Below the pieces are notes generated by a model. That model was not told the origin of the DNA. It ran no database searches and saw nothing but the letters and a program-made list of their open reading frames with translations. Positions 60,798-64,000 of a DNA stretch of 64,000 bases are shown here, piece by piece (the first letter of the stretch is position 1; every line of letters begins with the position of its first letter). Where the stretch lies: the NCBI RefSeq assembly GCF_009832745.1, contig NZ_VRMJ01000005.1, positions 62,001 through 126,000 on the forward strand. Reading direction: 5' to 3'. This stretch comes from Polaribacter septentrionalilitoris (GTDB taxonomy: Bacteria; Bacteroidota; Bacteroidia; Flavobacteriales; Flavobacteriaceae). The position numbers were made by a program, and so were the translations under genes.

Positions 60798-61835
60798 TTA
60801 TTTACTAGTTATTTCTCCTCGCATTGACTTCTGAAACAATTCTTTAAACTCAAAATCTGAAATATTTTTATTAAGCAAATGCATTAATTTAGCAACAGCA
60901 GCTTCTGTTGTAATATCTTTCCCATTAATTACTCCAATAGTATTTAACTCAACACTAGTTTCATAATGTCCCTGAATTACACTTCCGCCAACACATTGTG
61001 TTACATTGACAATCTTAATCCCTTTTTGAATTGCATCCTTCAATAAGGTAATAAAAGATTTTGTAGTTGGCGCATTTCCAGAACCATAAGTTTCTAACAC
61101 CACTCCTTTTAAATTAGGTATGTTTAATATACTTTTTACAACTTCTTTTTTTATACCTGGGAATAATTTTAATATAACAATATCATCAACTAAATTCTTT
61201 CTAACAATTAACTCATTATATGTGTTTTTAGGTTGATGAATTAAATGCTTGTTAAAGCTTAAATGCACACCACTTTCTGCTAATGGTGGATAATTCATAG
61301 AAGCAAATGCCTCAAATTGTTCTGCACTTATTTTAGTAGTTCTGTTGGCTCTGTATAACTTGTATTCAAAATACAAACACACTTCTGCAATTGTAGGTCT
61401 CCCATTTTCTTGATCAGCTGCAATCTGAATTGATGTAATTAAATTTTCTTTTGCATCTGTTCTTAAATCGCCAATTGGCAACTGAGACCCAGTAAAAATG
61501 ATTGGTTTTTTTAAATTCTTCAACATAAAACTTATTGCAGAAGAAATGTATGACATTGTATCTGACCCTGTTAAAATTACAAAACCGTCAAATTTTAGAT
61601 AATTTTCTTCAATTATATTAACAATATTAATATAATATGCAGTATTCATATTAGAAGAATCCATAGGTTCATCAAAAGAAATACTTTCTATGTGACAATT
61701 TAATTGTTGTAATTCTGGAATTTTATCAACAATCTGACTAAAATCAAAAGCCTTTAAAGCGTTTGTTTTATAGTCTTTAACCATACCAATTGTTCCTCCT
61801 GTATAAATTAGTAATATGTTGGGTTTATTTGTCAT
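60798..61835 (-). CDS. ansA: Type I L-asparaginase
   Basis: Hydrolyses asparagine to aspartate in the cytoplasm. Active-site Thr in YTGGTIGM (TGGTIG at 12-17) and the second motif TGSDTM at 89-94 are present; 345 residues, no signal peptide, which fits cytoplasmic type I. I take ATG 61833-61835; the frame extends 7 codons further to a TTG at 61856. Divergent from the zinc metallopeptidase gene. Confidence 0.93.
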   Translation of the reverse strand: MTNKPNILLIYTGGTIGMVKDYKTNALKAFDFSQIVDKIPELQQLNCHIESISFDEPMDSSNMNTAYYINIVNIIEENYLKFDGFVILTGSDTMSYISSAISFMLKNLKKPIIFTGSQLPIGDLRTDAKENLITSIQIAADQENGRPTIAEVCLYFEYKLYRANRTTKISAEQFEAFASMNYPPLAESGVHLSFNKHLIHQPKNTYNELIVRKNLVDDIVILKLFPGIKKEVVKSILNIPNLKGVVLETYGSGNAPTTKSFITLLKDAIQKGIKIVNVTQCVGGSVIQGHYETSVELNTIGVINGKDITTEAAVAKLMHLLNKNISDFEFKELFQKSMRGEITSK

Positions 61836-61929
61836 TTTGTCATTTTTATATTCCAAATAATAAATTGGAATACTTTATGTTGTAAATTTATCAAACAAAA
61901 ATGATATACAATTTAAAACACTATAAATT

Positions 61930-62628
61930 ATGATGGGATTCTATATACTAATTGGTCTAATCTCTTTGGTGAGTATGCTAGTTAGCAATAAATTAAAAAG
62001 TAAGTTTAAAAAATACTCTCAAATTTCATTAAGAAACGGAATGTCTGGTGCTGAAATTGCTGAAAAAATGTTGGCAGATAATGGTATTTTTGATGTAAAG
62101 GTAATTTCTACTCCTGGACGCTTAACAGATCACTATAATCCAAAAGACAAAACCGTAAACTTAAGTGAAGCCGTTTACAATCAAAGAAACGCTGCTGCAG
62201 CTGCTGTTGCTGCTCACGAAGTTGGGCATGCTGTGCAGCATGCAAAAGCATACAGTTATTTAACAATGCGTTCTCAGTTAGTGCCTATTGTTAGTGTTAC
62301 TTCTAAATTTTCACAGTGGCTAGTTATTGGTGGGTTAATTTTAGGAGCTGCTTCTGGTGCTGCAGGTATTGGTTTTTATATAGCTGTTGCTGGTTTAGCA
62401 ATGATGGCATTGGCAACGCTTTTTAGTTTTATTACATTACCAGTAGAATATGATGCAAGTAACAGAGCTTTGGCATGGCTAAAAAACAAAAACATAGTTT
62501 CTCAACAAGAATTTGCGGGTTCTAAAGATGCCTTAAAATGGGCTGCAAGAACGTATTTAGTAGCTGCTTTGGGTTCTTTAGCAATGCTTTTATATTGGGG
62601 ATTGCAAGTTTTGGGTGGTAGAGACTAA
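61930..62628 (+). CDS. Membrane zinc metallopeptidase, YugP family
   Basis: 232 residues. N-terminal membrane helix, then zinc motif HEVGH (His96, Glu97, His100) followed by AVQHAKAY, and two to three further helices, with the typical AEYD-like zinc ligand region EYDASNRAL near 186. The family (PF04298) is broadly conserved; substrate unknown. Ends with its own terminator. Confidence 0.9.
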   Translation: MMGFYILIGLISLVSMLVSNKLKSKFKKYSQISLRNGMSGAEIAEKMLADNGIFDVKVISTPGRLTDHYNPKDKTVNLSEAVYNQRNAAAAAVAAHEVGHAVQHAKAYSYLTMRSQLVPIVSVTSKFSQWLVIGGLILGAASGAAGIGFYIAVAGLAMMALATLFSFITLPVEYDASNRALAWLKNKNIVSQQEFAGSKDALKWAARTYLVAALGSLAMLLYWGLQVLGGRD

Positions 62629-62677
62629 ATCTCACAGAAACTTTTTTAAAAATATTTCTTAATGATATAAATATCTA

Positions 62678-62706
62678 AAATGCTTCAATTTTTCGGAGCA
62701 TTTTTT
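62678..62706 (+). terminator. Terminator of the YugP-family gene
   Basis: Arms AAATGCTTC (62678-62686) and GGAGCATTT (62695-62703), 9 bp with one T-G pair, followed by TTT. Confidence 0.82.
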
Positions 62707-62857
62707 GTGCTAGGAAACTTTTTATCAATTGGTAGCGTCTTTGGTTTGTAGTAACTCAATATCTGTTTATCGGAAAATTAACCCAATTCATTAGATTTCT
62801 GTTTTTCTACTCTAACAAAATGGACACTTTTACAGTGTTAAATAAAAAACCAGCCAA

Positions 62858-64000
62858 ATGAAACTATTTACAACAAGCATTATTTTTTTATTTTTTGGAA
62901 TTACAACAGCATTTCCTCAACACTCAATTCAAGGAAAAATTATTGATGATCAAAAACAAGCTTTGCCTTTTGCAAATATTGTTTTGTATAAAATTGATAG
63001 TAAAGAAAATCCAAAAGGAGTAACTTCTAATGATTTAGGAGAATATCGATTAGAAAATATTGAACCAGGAAAATATCGTCTAGAAATTTCAATGTTGGGT
63101 TTTAAAACTCAAAAAATAAAAGATTTTGAATTGAATTCTAATAAGACCTTTAATATTACCTTAAAAGAAGAAACACAGACTCTAAATGAAGTTGTTGTAA
63201 AAAGTAAACGACCTGTTATCAAACAAACTGCAGAAAAACTAGTCGTTGATTTGGAAAAATCTGAAATGATTAACACCAACTTACAAGATGTAATGCGAAA
63301 AGTTCCTGGTGTTTTGGTTACCAATAATGGAATTACAATTGCTGGAAATAGAGGTGTTCGAATTTTAATCAATGGAAAAACTACAGATTATATGGATATT
63401 CAAACGCTACTTCGTGATTTTCCTGCAGACAACATCTCTAAAATTGAAGTTGTAGAACAACCTGGAGCAGAATATGAAGCCTCTGGTTCTGGAGCTATTA
63501 TCAATATTATTTTAAAGAAAAATGTAAAATTAGGAACTCATGGAAGTGTAAATTCTTGGGTAGGAGAAGACCAAGGTTTTGAGTGGGGTTCTGGTTTTTC
63601 TATTGCCAGTTATAAAAATAAACTGAATTGGCAGATGAGTACAGGTTACTCTCAACCAACTTGGAGAGACGATTTATTTTTAATTAGAACAGTGGGTAAC
63701 GAAACGTACAATCAAGTTACAAGAGAGCCTTATGATCCTGATAATTTTAGAATTAGCGGAAGTTTAGATTATTATCTTAATGACCATCATTCCATAGGAT
63801 TAGGTAGTCAAATAAATACTAGAAATTCTGATAGAATTGCGACCAGTGAAACAATTATTTCTGATGCGAATACTACCAATACCTTATTTTCTGAAAATAA
63901 TTTTGATAGAAAAAGAACGAATTTTAACATCAACCCTTATTACGAATACAAAACTGACACAGATAAATTAGTTATCGATTTTAATTACATCAATTTTGTA
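62858..64000 (+). CDS. TonB-receptor-like outer-membrane beta-barrel family protein (3' end outside window)
   Basis: 381 residues visible, ATG 62858, open to the window edge. Signal peptide about 1-20 (ending TAFPQ). A carboxypeptidase-D regulatory-like domain follows (about 23-105: IQGKIIDDQKQALPFANIVLY ... LGEYRLENIEPGKYRLEISMLGF). Then a plug-like domain (about 112-215: LNEVVVKSKRPVI ... ISKIEVVEQPGAEYEASGSGAIINIIL), then barrel strands. This is the Bacteroidota 'outer membrane beta-barrel family' (OMP_b-brl_3 type). Ligand unknown. A small hairpin ACACT/AGTGT lies 20-35 nt before the start. Confidence 0.88.
   Translation, partial: MKLFTTSIIFLFFGITTAFPQHSIQGKIIDDQKQALPFANIVLYKIDSKENPKGVTSNDLGEYRLENIEPGKYRLEISMLGFKTQKIKDFELNSNKTFNITLKEETQTLNEVVVKSKRPVIKQTAEKLVVDLEKSEMINTNLQDVMRKVPGVLVTNNGITIAGNRGVRILINGKTTDYMDIQTLLRDFPADNISKIEVVEQPGAEYEASGSGAIINIILKKNVKLGTHGSVNSWVGEDQGFEWGSGFSIASYKNKLNWQMSTGYSQPTWRDDLFLIRTVGNETYNQVTREPYDPDNFRISGSLDYYLNDHHSIGLGSQINTRNSDRIATSETIISDANTTNTLFSENNFDRKRTNFNINPYYEYKTDTDKLVIDFNYINFV

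Noticed and set aside
1..64000. tRNA or rRNA genes, transposases, toxin-antitoxin or defence systems
   Set aside because: Looked for T-loop-like GTTCRA sequences in intergenic regions and for the typical protein motifs; none was found in this window.

Overview
The window is a 64 kb, AT-rich piece of a bacterial chromosome, almost certainly from a marine Flavobacteriaceae (Bacteroidota; Polaribacter- or Tenacibaculum-like, inferred from gene content and intergenic repeats, not from a search). The evidence is a C-terminal type IX secretion sorting domain, TonB/ExbBD and beta-barrel proteins of Bacteroidota type, DUF5916 and putative-porin families, weak Shine-Dalgarno sites, and many promoters of the Bacteroidota form TAnnTTTG, several with TTG 19-20 nt upstream. 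No tRNA, rRNA, CRISPR array, phage or transposase was seen. Nearly everything is housekeeping, and coding density is high.

Layout. 1-6.5 kb: trigger factor (cut by the window edge), a holin-like membrane protein, Sua5/TsaC, an RluA-type pseudouridine synthase with a large extra N-terminal half, an outer-membrane protein and a GapN-like aldehyde dehydrogenase. 6.6-23 kb: an amino-acid block with leuA-leuB-ilvD-ilvB-ilvN-ilvC-ilvA on the minus strand and thrA-thrB-thrC on the plus strand. ThrABC makes threonine, IlvA commits it to isoleucine, and IlvBNCD and LeuAB serve the branched-chain pathway. 23-40 kb: a secreted T9SS metalloprotease, lipB, a nucleoid-associated protein, rnhB, a porin, a GNAT enzyme, an NhaC antiporter, a DUF457-type membrane protein, a Cys/Met-metabolism PLP enzyme divergent from an Lrp/AsnC regulator, YceI with a 31-residue CDGSH-like protein, and rsgA-dtd. 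39.9-43.9 kb: an aromatic operon pheA-aminotransferase-tyrA-aroG/chorismate mutase. 44-57 kb: a DUF5916 protein, rplM-rpsI-rpsB-tsf, pyrH-frr, an RND exporter, asnS, rpoN. 57-64 kb: an outer-membrane protein, exbB-orf-exbD-exbD, an asparaginase, a zinc metallopeptidase and the start of an outer-membrane receptor-like protein.

The most notable result is regulatory. Upstream of three amino-acid operons I find unannotated short leader ORFs whose codons match the pathway products. The aromatic operon has a leader with a run of alternating Phe/Tyr codons, followed by a strong intrinsic terminator and an 8-nt competing antiterminator pairing, behind a consensus promoter. The ilv genes have a 20-codon leader with 8 Ile and 3 Val, followed by a terminator and a 6-nt antiterminator pairing, placed inside the leu-ilv cluster. 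The thr operon has a 13-codon leader with six Thr and two Ile, but no terminator that I can recognise. This is the classical enterobacterial attenuation layout in a Bacteroidota genome.

Other points are a strong terminator between ilvC and ilvA, a hairpin-rich rpsB leader, heptamer tandem arrays beside lipB, and several families of dispersed palindromic intergenic elements. One of these families keeps its loop while its stem covaries.
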